From Sphingobacterium chuzhouense (lineage in GTDB: Bacteria; Bacteroidota; Bacteroidia; Sphingobacteriales; Sphingobacteriaceae): 64,000 nt of DNA. The notes under the pieces were generated by a model. The model was not told where the DNA came from. It ran no database searches and saw only the letters and a list, made by a program, of their open reading frames with translations. The DNA lies in the NCBI RefSeq assembly GCF_014692525.1, contig NZ_JACNYL010000001.1, forward strand, positions 186,001 to 250,000. Reading direction: 5' to 3'. Made by a program: the position numbers and the translations under genes. Shown here one piece after another: positions 8,331-17,927 of this stretch. Numbering within the stretch: position 1 is the first letter of the stretch; every line of letters starts with the position of its first letter.

Positions 8331-10808
8331 CTAATAAGGATCTACATCAATAGAAATACGCACACCTTTGTATTGTTTTTCCATATTAAATTGCGTTATC
8401 GCCTGGTTGATTAATTCTTTCACGCGCGTGATGCTGACGTTGTTACGTTCTATTTTTAAGGTGACCGTTTGAATGAAATGATTTCGTATACGAGAAATCA
8501 GTGGTGGTTCGGGCCCTAACACCCTACTACCCAACTGTGCACGTAGCAAAATTGCCAAACGAGTGGCTGCATCACTAGCCGTTTGCATCTCCGTATGGCG
8601 AACATCCAGTTTAATGATGCGATAAAAAGGAGGATATTGATAGTTCTTACGTTCTTTTATTTCTGTCATAAACATACCATCATAATCGTGCTGAATAACT
8701 TGTTCCAACACGCGATGATTGGGCGTATGTGTTTGAATGATTACTTTTCCTTTGTGTTCCCGACGCCCAGCACGCCCGGCAACCTGCGAAAATAGTGAAA
8801 ACGCCCGTTCATAAGCACGAAAGTCCGGAAAATTAATCATCGCATCGGCATTGATGATCCCAATTAGACTAACACGTCCGAAATCCAATCCTTTTGCCAC
8901 CATTTGCGTACCCACAAGAATATCGAACTCGTGTTCATCAAACGCCGTGATAATATTCTCAAATCCATATTTCCCTTTGGTAGAGTCTAAATCCAAACGT
9001 CCTATTCGGGCTTTTGGCAGCAGTAATTCCAGTTCTTCCTCTACCCTTTCGGTTCCAAAACCTTTGCTTTCGATATGTGGCATTCCACAAGCCGGACAAA
9101 CCTGTATCGGTGGTTCAGTATGCCCGCAATAATGGCAATGCAAATGATTGGTCGATTTATGATACGTTAGACTTACATCGCAGTTCACACATTTGGCTAC
9201 CCAACCGCAAGTATTACACTGTACAAATGGCGTATGCCCGCGCCTGTTCTGAAACAAAATCACCTGTTCCTTTCGCTCCAAAGCATCTGTTATCCCTTGC
9301 AACAGGACACCACTGAAATAAGAAAACATTTGGTCTTTACGCCCTTCTTCTGCCACGTTAACAATCTGTATATCGGGCAACTGAGATTCTCCAAAGCGCT
9401 CCTTCAACTCTACTAAACCATATTTACCTGCTTTAGCATTATAATAGCTTTCTACCGATGGCGTGGCTGATCCCAACAGTACTTTTGCTTGTTGTAAATG
9501 AGCCAAATAAATGGCCGTATCACGAGCGTGATACCGTGGAGCCGGTTCATATTGCTTATACGAATTCTCGTGCTCTTCATCGACGACGACCAACCCTAAT
9601 TTTTGGAAAGGTAAGAATACAGAAGAGCGGGCACCTACAACCACTTTATACTCGCCTTTCAATACTTTATGCCATACCTCTGCTCGCTCATTATCGTTAA
9701 ATTTCGAGTGATAAACCCCAAGTTTATCCCCAAAATGCAGTTTCAACCGATCTGTAATCTGCGTGGTCAAAGCTATCTCCGGCAAAAGGTATAAAGCATT
9801 TTTACCGTCCTTTATGGCTTGTTCAATTAGTCGTATATAGATCTGCGTTTTACCCGAAGCCGTTACACCATGCAAAAGCACAACGTCTTTTTTTTCAAAA
9901 AAACCTTTTACGTGATCAAAAGCTCGTTGTTGTACAGCATTGAAGCTGAAATCTGCCGTTATTTCTACTTCTTCACCTCCTAAACGCGAGACGATCTTCT
10001 CCTCCACAACAAACACACCCTTTTCAATCAATGATGCCACGATCCCCGAACTCACACCCGTAACCTCCATAATATCCTGTCGTGTAATATCGGTTTTGGT
10101 TTTTCGAAGCTGAATAAGGCCTAAAACTGCATCCTGCTGTTTTGGCGCGCGGTTTAACGAATCGAGCAACCCCCGTATACCTTCGGCATCATCAAACTCT
10201 GGAGCAAACTTTAAACATGCTTTACGCTTTGGCACATACCTGTTCTTAATCTCTTCCGATATTAAAATATATCCTTGATCAAAAAGTTTCTTCAAAAGTG
10301 GAAAAACAGTACTCTGCCCCAATAGCTTAACGATATCGTTTATAGTCAATTCTCCGGCTACGTCCAACGCCTCCATAATCATATATCCCTTGTCGGATAA
10401 AAGCGAACGATCCAAGTCTACATTTTCTGAGGCTACAATTTTTGTTTCGCTCGCCATCTTTAATGCGGCTGGTAAAGCCGCTTGCATAACTTCTCCTAGA
10501 TAGCACATATAGTAACCGGAAATCCATTCCCAAAGAGCCAGCTGGTTAGCATCAACTACCGGATCTTCATCTATTACGTTGAGTATATACTTTGCCTCAT
10601 AATTTAAAGGGGCTTCTTTAGAAATCTTATGGATAATTGCTGCATAGATTTTATTACGACCGAATTGTACAATAACACGTTTTCCAATGGCAATATCAGC
10701 ATTCCATTCTAAAGGAACGCGATAGGTGTATGTTTTGGCAATGTATAATGGTAAAATAACATCGACAAACAGTGTTTCCCGATCGTTATGAAATAAGGTT
10801 TCTGACAT
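8331..10808 (-). CDS. priA: Primosomal helicase PriA
   Basis: 3'-5' helicase that reloads the replisome at stalled forks. The N-terminal DNA-binding domain (about 1-110) is followed by a winged-helix part and the helicase core: Walker A GVTASGKT at 314-321, DEEH at 410-413, GSATPSVESY near 446. A Zn-binding insertion with eight cysteines (531, 534, 540, 543, 558, 561, 571, 574) is complete. The C-terminal helicase lobe has GTQMVAKGLDF and QVAGRAGRREHKG. 825 residues is usual for Bacteroidota. The ATG begins 1 nt after the upstream DUF423 stop, so the two genes are probably cotranscribed. Confidence 0.98.
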   Translation of the reverse strand: MSETLFHNDRETLFVDVILPLYIAKTYTYRVPLEWNADIAIGKRVIVQFGRNKIYAAIIHKISKEAPLNYEAKYILNVIDEDPVVDANQLALWEWISGYYMCYLGEVMQAALPAALKMASETKIVASENVDLDRSLLSDKGYMIMEALDVAGELTINDIVKLLGQSTVFPLLKKLFDQGYILISEEIKNRYVPKRKACLKFAPEFDDAEGIRGLLDSLNRAPKQQDAVLGLIQLRKTKTDITRQDIMEVTGVSSGIVASLIEKGVFVVEEKIVSRLGGEEVEITADFSFNAVQQRAFDHVKGFFEKKDVVLLHGVTASGKTQIYIRLIEQAIKDGKNALYLLPEIALTTQITDRLKLHFGDKLGVYHSKFNDNERAEVWHKVLKGEYKVVVGARSSVFLPFQKLGLVVVDEEHENSYKQYEPAPRYHARDTAIYLAHLQQAKVLLGSATPSVESYYNAKAGKYGLVELKERFGESQLPDIQIVNVAEEGRKDQMFSYFSGVLLQGITDALERKEQVILFQNRRGHTPFVQCNTCGWVAKCVNCDVSLTYHKSTNHLHCHYCGHTEPPIQVCPACGMPHIESKGFGTERVEEELELLLPKARIGRLDLDSTKGKYGFENIITAFDEHEFDILVGTQMVAKGLDFGRVSLIGIINADAMINFPDFRAYERAFSLFSQVAGRAGRREHKGKVIIQTHTPNHRVLEQVIQHDYDGMFMTEIKERKNYQYPPFYRIIKLDVRHTEMQTASDAATRLAILLRAQLGSRVLGPEPPLISRIRNHFIQTVTLKIERNNVSITRVKELINQAITQFNMEKQYKGVRISIDVDPY

Positions 10809-10809
10809 T

Positions 10810-11199
10810 TTAAGACCGATTCCGGACAGCAGCTACAAACAACCCTACCCATCCTACCATAAAGCAAAGCCCGCCAAGCGGTGTCACGGGGCCTAACCAC
10901 GCAAATCCTTCTAATCCGATCAACGAACGGACACTTAACAGATATAGAGAACCCGAAAATAACAGAATACCAATTGTAAAGGCAATAAAAGAAACACGTA
11001 TCGAGGCATTCTTTGCTCTAGAAAAAGTGGACAAGAACAACAAAGCAAAAGTATGATAGAAGTGATACTGGTTTGCTGTTTTCCAAGTATTCAAATGATA
11101 ATCGCTGATTTTCCCTTCTAGTCCGTGTGCCCCGAATGCCCCTAATATTACAGCTGTCAATCCGAAAAAAGATGCTATTAATATAATTTGTTTGTTCAT
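10810..11199 (-). CDS. DUF423 family inner-membrane protein
   Basis: Small membrane protein (129 residues) with four hydrophobic segments. It matches the DUF423/YgdD family: LGAFGAHGLEGKISDYHLNTW near residue 20 (shown in part: LGAFGAHGLE), YHFYHTFALL and the C-terminal LGPVTPLGGLCFMVGW. The biochemical role of the family is not established. It is directly upstream of priA with 1 nt between stop and start. Confidence 0.9.
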   Translation of the reverse strand: MNKQIILIASFFGLTAVILGAFGAHGLEGKISDYHLNTWKTANQYHFYHTFALLFLSTFSRAKNASIRVSFIAFTIGILLFSGSLYLLSVRSLIGLEGFAWLGPVTPLGGLCFMVGWVGLFVAAVRNRS

Positions 11200-11377
11200 A
11201 AAAGAGATCGTATTCTAGTGATATTTCTTCCGTGGGTATAAATGTAATAAAATATAACACATATTGTATTTTAATTTTTACAAAACACCATTCTGGTTTG
11301 GAAAGCTTGTGGTTGCGCAGGCATTTTTTTAATTTTCCTCTATAAAAAAGATGCATCATGGCAGAGGAGAGCTAAAG

Positions 11378-11429
11378 TAAATTCATTTTATATTTATGCG
11401 CAATTAAATTGCATATAAAATTGAATTTA
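11378..11429. promoter_or_regulatory. 52-bp nested inverted repeat upstream of the propeller-protein gene
   Basis: Outer arms TAAATTCATTTTATAT (11378-11393) and ATATAAAATTGAATTTA (11413-11429) are complementary apart from one extra T. Nested inside is the perfect palindrome GCAATTAAATTGC (11400-11412). The structure ends 2 nt before a TAGGTTTG -7 element (11432-11439), so it covers the -33 region of the promoter for the gene starting at 11462. It could be an operator for a dimeric repressor or a cruciform. Confidence 0.6.
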
Positions 11430-11461
11430 TTTAGGTTTGAATTTGTTAGAGACTGTGTTTG

Positions 11462-14083
11462 ATGAGAAATACGATTATCATTACCATTTTATTGTTCGTC
11501 GCCATTGTTGGTGCTTCCCTATATTATTTTGCAAATTTAGAAGGAGAAAAAAAAGAAACGCTCCGTCCGCTTACTTTCCTTCCTAAAGCAACATTTCTGG
11601 TCGCCACGTTCCAAAATGATGCAACGACCGATAACATCTTCAAGGATTTTGAAATCTTCGAAGCCATGGTGGGCAGACAGGAATTCGAGCAATGGCAGAC
11701 ACTAAAGACAAAACTTCTTCGACATTCAACTATCCAACCCTATGTAAACGGAGTTGACCAATACGTTTCTTTCCATCCAGAAAAAGAGGCGATTGCTACG
11801 TTATTTACTATTCCTACATCGATGCGTATCGATGCGGAGGAAATCGGCTCGTTCCTGGAAAAAGCGACATCTACCTATACCGTAACACAAAAAGACACAC
11901 TAGAGAATCGCATTTACAGCTTGGATAAAGGGGTTAAAGACTCTATATTCCATATTGTTTACTACGAAGACATATTCTTCGCATCTTTTTCGCAAAGCTT
12001 ACTTTATCAGGTTATGGATAAGCGTGTGCCTAAACTAGGTAAGGACGAAATTGACTATTTTATAGACAATAACAGTCGAAATTCACCACTCAGTATATAT
12101 TTTGTTCATGAGCAGATACCCCGTATTGCTGAACACCTTATGCGCAGAAATGCTGGTAATTTTATCAAACTATTCGACCATCTCGGTGGACAATCTGCAT
12201 GGAATTTAAGCTTCAAGAACGACGCGCTGATATTGAGCGGCGAAAGCGAGACGGCTCATCGAAAAGAAAATTATATAGAACTGTTCGGAAACCAGCATAA
12301 AACTTCGCAAACCTTATACAATTACTTTCCCCAGAACACGGCTTCTTACCTTTCTTTTGCTATCAGCGATTCCGATAGCTTCCGAAAAGATTTGCTTGCG
12401 TTATTGAAACAGCGTGGGGAACTATCCCAATTGCAAGCACAGTTTGCTGAAATAAAAAAAACCAAAGATGTCTCTTTTGAAGAAGATATACCCCCTATTT
12501 TCGGACACGAGTTTGCTTTGGTAGAACAAAGTAATCAAACCGAGTTGGCTTTTATTTCGGTCGCAGACTCTACCAAACTAGATGCATTTATCTCATCCAT
12601 AGCCACCAGGGTGTCGGATTCTCTTTATCGATTTGACCATTCGAATATTCTTTATGCACTTTATGGCGATCCACTTAAATCGTTCACCCGTCCCTATTTC
12701 TTGCGCGTGGGGAATATTTTGGTGTTAGCCAATTACCAAAGCCTGTTGACCGAATACCAACGTGATTGGAGACGTGTGAACTTATTGACCAACACACTAG
12801 GTTTCAAAAATTCGGAGAGAATACAGGGAAACGAAGCTAATATCACTTGTTTCGTACGTACAAGCGCATCATCTTCTATTATCAGCAATCTCCTCAAAGC
12901 TTCCCATCGTGAAAGCTTCCGTGATAAGAACAACTTCGGTTATCAAGATTTTTATTCTTGGTCTATTCAGATCGCAGGTAATAATGGTAATTTCCAATCC
13001 AGCATTTATGGTGTATATAAAAGTAAAAATGCATTGGGTGCAACAGCAGATTGGATATATGAATTCAATAATCGACCGATTACCGCACCACAGGTTTTCG
13101 AACACTCGGATACCAGTCAGTTTATCTTGATCCAAGAACAAGATCACAGTGTACATGCGATTAATCCTTCCGGCAGCAAACTTTGGTCTAGTGTATTCCA
13201 CGGACGTATAGTTGGGGAAGCACAACAATTGAATGATCGCTCTATAGTATTAGTAACCGATCGGAGCAGGCTTTATCGATTTGACCCCGAGGGCAACTCA
13301 TTGCCCGGTTTTTCACTCGGTATAGATAGCGAACCAACGTACACACCTACCATCAGTAATATTGGTGGAGAACAGTTGATTTTTATTCCTGCGGGTCGCA
13401 AGTTACTGGTCTACACAGTGGATGGCGAAAAGGCGGAAAGCTGGAATGACAAGAATCTAGCTGGAAAGATATTATTTGATATTAAAGTCTACAACAATCA
13501 AATTTTCGTAGGTACAGAAAATGGTCACTTCTATCAATTCGACGCGCAAGGCAATCTGCTTAAAGAAGAAATTATAGCAGATCGTCAGTTTAAAAATCCG
13601 ATAGCCATGGTCAGATTGGAACAGAACCGACATGCGATATATGCTGTTGACACCGCTCAGATCTCGTTTACGATGGATTTTGCTGAAGAGCCCAAAACCT
13701 ATAAGCTGGAGCAAGGAGGAAACCGTTCCTTAATTTCCTACTTTCCAAACACGGATGGTACCGCATATCGTATGGCAATTCTTGATCAAAAGCATTTATT
13801 GACAAAGAACATACAAGACAGCAGTGCCTTGTTCGATTTTACATTTACGCAGGAAATAACCGATCGTCCACAGTATTTTGCGGACGGTTCGAATGGCTAC
13901 TTATTAGGTATTGCTTCCCGTAAAAACTATCTCGTTTATCTTTTTGATGACAAGGGTTCGTTACGAGACGGTTTTCCTATTGAAGCGTTACCAGATTTCT
14001 ATTACGGAAAAATTGATTATAACAGCGCGACTTATTTACTTTGTGTGAGACGGGATAGAAAGTTGTATGCGTTTAAGCATTAA
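11462..14083 (+). CDS. Large membrane-anchored protein with C-terminal beta-propeller-like repeats
   Basis: No confident family name. 873 residues from the ATG (a TTG just ahead would add one residue). An N-terminal signal anchor (residues 3-25) suggests an extracytoplasmic protein held in the inner membrane. Residues 30-520 resemble the DUF3352-type domain of Bacteroidota (LPKATFLVATFQ; repeated ANYQSLL- and FASFSQSLLYQV-like segments). From about 540 onward there are repeating PQQ/WD-like blades: ILIQEQDHSVHAINPSGSK, IVLVTDRSRLYRFDPEGN, IFVGTENGHFYQFDAQGN, NYLVYLFDDKGSLRDGFPIE. The gene lies 96 nt before nrnA on the same strand. It has its own TAGGTTTG promoter element next to a large inverted repeat. 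Confidence 0.7.
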   Translation: MRNTIIITILLFVAIVGASLYYFANLEGEKKETLRPLTFLPKATFLVATFQNDATTDNIFKDFEIFEAMVGRQEFEQWQTLKTKLLRHSTIQPYVNGVDQYVSFHPEKEAIATLFTIPTSMRIDAEEIGSFLEKATSTYTVTQKDTLENRIYSLDKGVKDSIFHIVYYEDIFFASFSQSLLYQVMDKRVPKLGKDEIDYFIDNNSRNSPLSIYFVHEQIPRIAEHLMRRNAGNFIKLFDHLGGQSAWNLSFKNDALILSGESETAHRKENYIELFGNQHKTSQTLYNYFPQNTASYLSFAISDSDSFRKDLLALLKQRGELSQLQAQFAEIKKTKDVSFEEDIPPIFGHEFALVEQSNQTELAFISVADSTKLDAFISSIATRVSDSLYRFDHSNILYALYGDPLKSFTRPYFLRVGNILVLANYQSLLTEYQRDWRRVNLLTNTLGFKNSERIQGNEANITCFVRTSASSSIISNLLKASHRESFRDKNNFGYQDFYSWSIQIAGNNGNFQSSIYGVYKSKNALGATADWIYEFNNRPITAPQVFEHSDTSQFILIQEQDHSVHAINPSGSKLWSSVFHGRIVGEAQQLNDRSIVLVTDRSRLYRFDPEGNSLPGFSLGIDSEPTYTPTISNIGGEQLIFIPAGRKLLVYTVDGEKAESWNDKNLAGKILFDIKVYNNQIFVGTENGHFYQFDAQGNLLKEEIIADRQFKNPIAMVRLEQNRHAIYAVDTAQISFTMDFAEEPKTYKLEQGGNRSLISYFPNTDGTAYRMAILDQKHLLTKNIQDSSALFDFTFTQEITDRPQYFADGSNGYLLGIASRKNYLVYLFDDKGSLRDGFPIEALPDFYYGKIDYNSATYLLCVRRDRKLYAFKH

Positions 14084-14179
14084 CAGAATTGGAAAACTTA
14101 ACATTTTTTAAGAAAGAGATCATTGCAAAAATTTCCTCAACCCATAAAATAATAGTAGGTTTGCACACTTATAAGATTT

Positions 14180-15190
14180 ATGCTGATAGGAGAAAATAAT
14201 TTACACTTACTGACCCAACCTAAGAATATCGTTGTCACAACCCACCACAAACCGGATGGAGATGCACTTGGCTCCTCTTTAGGTTTATATCATTGGTTGA
14301 AAGCGAAAGGTCATCAGGTAGAGGTCGTATTGTCGTCTGATTTTCCGGATTTTCTAAATTGGATGCCCGGGCGTGAAGATGTGATTATCTTCCCAAACGA
14401 TACTACACGAGCAGAACACCTTATACAGCAAGCTGATATTATTTTTTGTCTGGATTACAGTGCACTGAGCCGCACCAATATTTTGGAGCCGATCCTTCGT
14501 GCTGCAAACGGCCAAAAATGGATGATAGATCATCATCTGGATCCCGAAGATTTTGCTTCCCTTAGTTATTGGGATGCCACGGCAGCGGCGACTGCTCAAC
14601 TGGTGTATACATTTATCTCCGATGTTTATGAAGATGCGGCAGGTATAACACCGGAAATTGCTACTTGTCTGTACGCAGGCATCATGACAGATACCGGCTC
14701 TTTTCGTTTCCGCTCCACTACCGCAGCCGTACACTTGATTATATCGAAGCTTATCGAAGCTGGAGCCAGGAACTGGGAAATTCACGAACATATTTACAAC
14801 AGCTCCACTGAAAATCGCTTGAAGTTCTTGGGGTATTGCCTATTAAACTGTCTGGAGGTTATCCCCGAGTATAATACGGCTGTATTTGCAGTGACAAAGG
14901 AGGATTTAGAGCAGTTCCAGGTCACCACAGGAGATACCGAAGGGCTCGTAAATTATGCTTTATCTGTTAAAGGTATACGATTAGCTGCGTTATTTATTGA
15001 CAGAACCGAATTAATTAAATTATCTTTGCGATCGACTGGAGAAATTCCATGTAATGAAATATGTAAAAAATACTTTAACGGAGGAGGACATTTAAACGCT
15101 TCTGGGGGTAGTTCTACAGAAACACTCAGTGAAACGGTAAACAAGTTCAAATCTATATTACCAACATATAAAGAAATATTAACAACATAA
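14180..15190 (+). CDS. nrnA: Bifunctional oligoribonuclease / 3'-phosphoadenosine phosphatase NrnA (DHH family)
   Basis: Cytoplasmic Mn-dependent phosphoesterase degrading very short RNAs (nanoRNA) and pAp. The DHH domain motifs are visible: HHKPDGDALGSS (22-33), CLDYSALSR, IDHHLDPEDF (about 118-127) and LYAGIMTDTGSFRF. The C-terminal DHHA1 domain carries FNGGGHLNASGGSS near residue 300. 336 residues is typical. A -7 element TAGGTTTG at 14156-14163 lies 16 nt upstream. The FKBP gene follows after 19 nt, so the two probably form an operon, a common neighbourhood in Bacteroidota. Confidence 0.95.
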   Translation: MLIGENNLHLLTQPKNIVVTTHHKPDGDALGSSLGLYHWLKAKGHQVEVVLSSDFPDFLNWMPGREDVIIFPNDTTRAEHLIQQADIIFCLDYSALSRTNILEPILRAANGQKWMIDHHLDPEDFASLSYWDATAAATAQLVYTFISDVYEDAAGITPEIATCLYAGIMTDTGSFRFRSTTAAVHLIISKLIEAGARNWEIHEHIYNSSTENRLKFLGYCLLNCLEVIPEYNTAVFAVTKEDLEQFQVTTGDTEGLVNYALSVKGIRLAALFIDRTELIKLSLRSTGEIPCNEICKKYFNGGGHLNASGGSSTETLSETVNKFKSILPTYKEILTT

Positions 15191-15209
15191 CTTAAGTGAC
15201 TATATCAGA

Positions 15210-16172
15210 ATGAAGAAATCAATCTTATTCCTCTCGGCTGCTGTGGGCTTATTAGCTACAACAAGTTGCCAGAATTTCAAGAAAGGCGAAGGCGGTCTTG
15301 AATATAACATTGTTAAAGACGCGGGAGCAGAAAAAGCCCAGCCAGGCGATTTATTGTCGGTAGACATGATCGTAACATCGGATCGTAAGGATTCCCTATT
15401 GCAAAGTACATACGATATCGGTTTGCCTCAAATCGTCAACATTGCTCCAGATTCTATCCCAGGTTTATATGCTGGTGATTATAATTCCATGTTTAAAATG
15501 TTAGGGGAAGGTGATAGCGCCATTTTCCGCTTGAACTTGGATACTATGGCAGCAAAAACAGGGCAACCTAAACCAGAGTTTGCGGATCACTATGCTGAAT
15601 TCAAGGTTAAAGTAAGAAAGCATTTCAAAAAAGGTGATTTAACGGATTCTGCTATGTATGCACAAGTCGATGAATATTTCAAAGCAGAAATCGAAACATT
15701 GAAACAAGCTGAAGAAGGTAAACTAGCAAACTACATCGCGAAAAACAAGTTGGAGCCTAAGAAAACAAATTCTGGCTTACAATATATAGTAAAAGAAGAA
15801 GGTTCTGGAAACAAGCCAGTTGTTGGTGACACGGTAGTGGTTAATTACACAGGTTCATTGGTAAACGGAACGATTTTCGACACGAATGATGCAGAATTGG
15901 CGAAAAAAGAGAATAAATTCAATCCTATGCGCCAATATGAGCCGATTCGTTTCCGTGTAGGTCATGACCCTGTTATTCAAGGCTGGACTGAAGGTTTACA
16001 ATTATTGAATAAAGGATCTAAAGCAATGTTATTGGTTCCATCAAGTATCGGTTACGGCGAGCGTGGTGGTGGTACTATCCCCCCATATGCGCCATTGGTG
16101 TTTGATGTAGAATTGGTTGATATCGTACCTGGTCCAAAAGAGGCTCCTGCCGATTCAACAGCCGTAAATTAA
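15210..16172 (+). CDS. FKBP-type peptidyl-prolyl cis-trans isomerase lipoprotein
   Basis: Predicted lipoprotein (LLATTSC, Cys20) acting in the periplasm or on a membrane surface. The C-terminal FKBP domain is at about 190-312: SGLQYIVKEEGSG, VVVNYTGSLVNGTIFDTN, FRVGHDPVIQGWTEGLQLL, MLLVPSSIGYGERGGGTIPP and LVFDVELVDI. Most binding-pocket residues of the family are there. The N-terminal half (30-180) looks like a second, divergent FKBP-like region that lacks the active-site pattern. It follows nrnA closely and is ended by a strong terminator. Confidence 0.93.
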   Translation: MKKSILFLSAAVGLLATTSCQNFKKGEGGLEYNIVKDAGAEKAQPGDLLSVDMIVTSDRKDSLLQSTYDIGLPQIVNIAPDSIPGLYAGDYNSMFKMLGEGDSAIFRLNLDTMAAKTGQPKPEFADHYAEFKVKVRKHFKKGDLTDSAMYAQVDEYFKAEIETLKQAEEGKLANYIAKNKLEPKKTNSGLQYIVKEEGSGNKPVVGDTVVVNYTGSLVNGTIFDTNDAELAKKENKFNPMRQYEPIRFRVGHDPVIQGWTEGLQLLNKGSKAMLLVPSSIGYGERGGGTIPPYAPLVFDVELVDIVPGPKEAPADSTAVN

Positions 16173-16194
16173 TTTTTTAATTTATTTAAAAAAG

Positions 16195-16229
16195 AGCTTC
16201 GAGGTTTTCAGAACTTCGAAGCTTTTTTT
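16195..16229 (+). terminator. Intrinsic terminator after the nrnA-FKBP operon
   Basis: Stem AGCTTCGAGGTT / AACTTCGAAGCT (one G-T pair) with loop TTCAG and a run of seven T, 22 nt after the FKBP stop. Confidence 0.9.
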
Positions 16230-16423
16230 ATTACCTAATTTCCGCTATTTCTCTACCAGCTTCCTTTCCGTATTTTTTTTGTAACAGTAAACATTAGCAA
16301 CATGAACTGATGTTGTCCATTTGGGGGAAACATAGAAAACAAGCTTATCAGGATCGTGCGATCAAGTATTTGACGGAGCATTACACGTACATGTATGTTG
16401 CGCGTTGATATTTTCTTCATTTT

Positions 16424-16867
16424 TTAATTTCGTCGTTTTCTCGTCTTGATTTTTTTCCCGGCAGCAGCTCCATTGTTATAGTGTATTTCCACGGGCACAA
16501 CGCCTGCTTGGATCATCCCTATCTTTTTGGCCGCTCCCTTGGAGAGGTCGATCATTCTTGACTTGGACGACGGCCCCCGGTCATTGATCTTTACTACTAC
16601 CTGTTTGCCGTTGCTGAGGTTCTTTACCATAACCTTGGTGCCAAAAGGGAGAGTCCTATGCGCTGCCGTCATGGCATTTTGATTGAACCGTTCACCGCTG
16701 GCGGTGGCTCTCCCATGAAATTTACCACCATAGTAAGATGCATTGCCCCTCTCCCGTACTTCCCCACCTCTCATGCGCAGCAACTTCGGTGAGCAGCCCA
16801 CTAAAAGCAAAATAGCCACGAAACCAATGTAAACAATAGGTGGAATATGTATATTTCTTTTATTCAT
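16424..16867 (-). CDS. RlpA-family septal ring / lytic transglycosylase-like lipoprotein
   Basis: Lipoprotein with a double-psi beta-barrel of the RlpA family, which in other bacteria cleaves denuded glycan strands at the septum. 147 residues from the chosen ATG; lipobox LLLVGC near residue 25. The domain starts at [19 protein letters not shown] and includes [26 protein letters not shown] (conserved Asp of the family) and [14 protein letters not shown]. No SPOR domain follows, unlike E. coli RlpA. A start 13 codons upstream is possible, but only the internal ATG gives a clean signal peptide. Confidence 0.88.
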   Translation of the reverse strand: MNKRNIHIPPIVYIGFVAILLLVGCSPKLLRMRGGEVRERGNASYYGGKFHGRATASGERFNQNAMTAAHRTLPFGTKVMVKNLSNGKQVVVKINDRGPSSKSRMIDLSKGAAKKIGMIQAGVVPVEIHYNNGAAAGKKIKTRKRRN

Positions 16868-17129
16868 TTCAAATTTCAGAACACTGCATTTTTTAGATTC
16901 TGACAACTAATGTACGCTTTCTAGACAGCATAAACAATACCGGGGCGACAACCAAATTATTCGCGAAATGGGGAATTAAAAAATTCACCTGTAGACGATC
17001 GTGATAATTTTCATACCGAAAGCAAAAAAAATTAACAAATCATTAACAAAAGCCTCCTATCCTTACAAGCTTTGCTTTTTTTGCCTTCATGCGATTTTTT
17101 TGATACGAAAACCCTAAATTTAGCCCGCT

Positions 17130-17918
17130 ATGACAACGTCTATTGACCCCTATATACTTACCGATACGCATACGCATATTTATTATCATGCGGGAACGCC
17201 CAAATTGGATGAACAGCTACAACGCTGTTTTGATAAAAACATCCAGCGTTTGTTTTTGCCGAATGTGGATACCGAATCCGTTTCCTTCGTAATGGACGCC
17301 GTACGTACCTATCCAGCGAATTGTTTTCCCATGTTGGGTTTACACCCCTGTTCTGTTAAGGAAAACTATAAAGAAGAACTAGAGCAGCTAGAACGTCTGC
17401 TGTCTGAATACCGCGTGTACGCCATTGGGGAAATTGGACTCGATTTGTATTGGGACAAAAGTACACTGGATTTTCAGCGCGACGCTTTCCGCATTCAGGT
17501 AGCTTGGGCAAAAGCTATGGGATTGCCGATCGATATTCATTGCCGAGATGCTTTTAATGAACTCTTCGAATTGTTGGAAGAGTTAAAAGATGACAAACTA
17601 TTTGGCATCTTTCATTGCTTTACCGGAACACTCGAACAAGCGAAACATGCTATTGATTTGGGATTTACGTTAGGCATAGGCGGCGTCGTGACCTTTAAAA
17701 AAGCTGGGCTAGACGCGGTGGTTAAAGAGATAGACTTGCAACATATCGTGCTGGAAACAGATGCCCCTTACTTGGCTCCCTCTCCATATAGAGGAAAAGA
17801 AAACGAAAGTAGTTATCTTTATTATGTCGCCCAAAAAGTGGCTGATTTACATCAAATTGACATACGGGAAGTAGCTCAAATCACAACAAATAATTCAAAG
17901 AAGATATTCGGTATCTAA
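17130..17918 (+). CDS. tatD: TatD-family metal-dependent deoxyribonuclease
   Basis: Metal-dependent hydrolase of the TatD/YcfH family (3'-5' nuclease, D-aminoacyl-tRNA-deacylase-like fold). Metal-binding motifs are visible: DTHTHI at 12-17, AIGEIGLDLYW, IDIHCRDAF, FHCFTG and LETDAPYLAPSPYRGKENES. 262 residues fits the family. A TAAATTTA sequence 8 nt upstream of the ATG may be the -7 element. The asparaginase gene follows after 9 nt, so the pair is likely cotranscribed, as in many Bacteroidota. Confidence 0.95.
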   Translation: MTTSIDPYILTDTHTHIYYHAGTPKLDEQLQRCFDKNIQRLFLPNVDTESVSFVMDAVRTYPANCFPMLGLHPCSVKENYKEELEQLERLLSEYRVYAIGEIGLDLYWDKSTLDFQRDAFRIQVAWAKAMGLPIDIHCRDAFNELFELLEELKDDKLFGIFHCFTGTLEQAKHAIDLGFTLGIGGVVTFKKAGLDAVVKEIDLQHIVLETDAPYLAPSPYRGKENESSYLYYVAQKVADLHQIDIREVAQITTNNSKKIFGI

Positions 17919-17927
17919 AAATTAACT

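Noticed and set aside
16310..16408. Possible 32-residue peptide (LSIWGKHRKQAYQDRAIKYL...) in the gap before rlpA
   Set aside because: Intact frame, but no family, promoter or ribosome site that I can see; could be a gene remnant.
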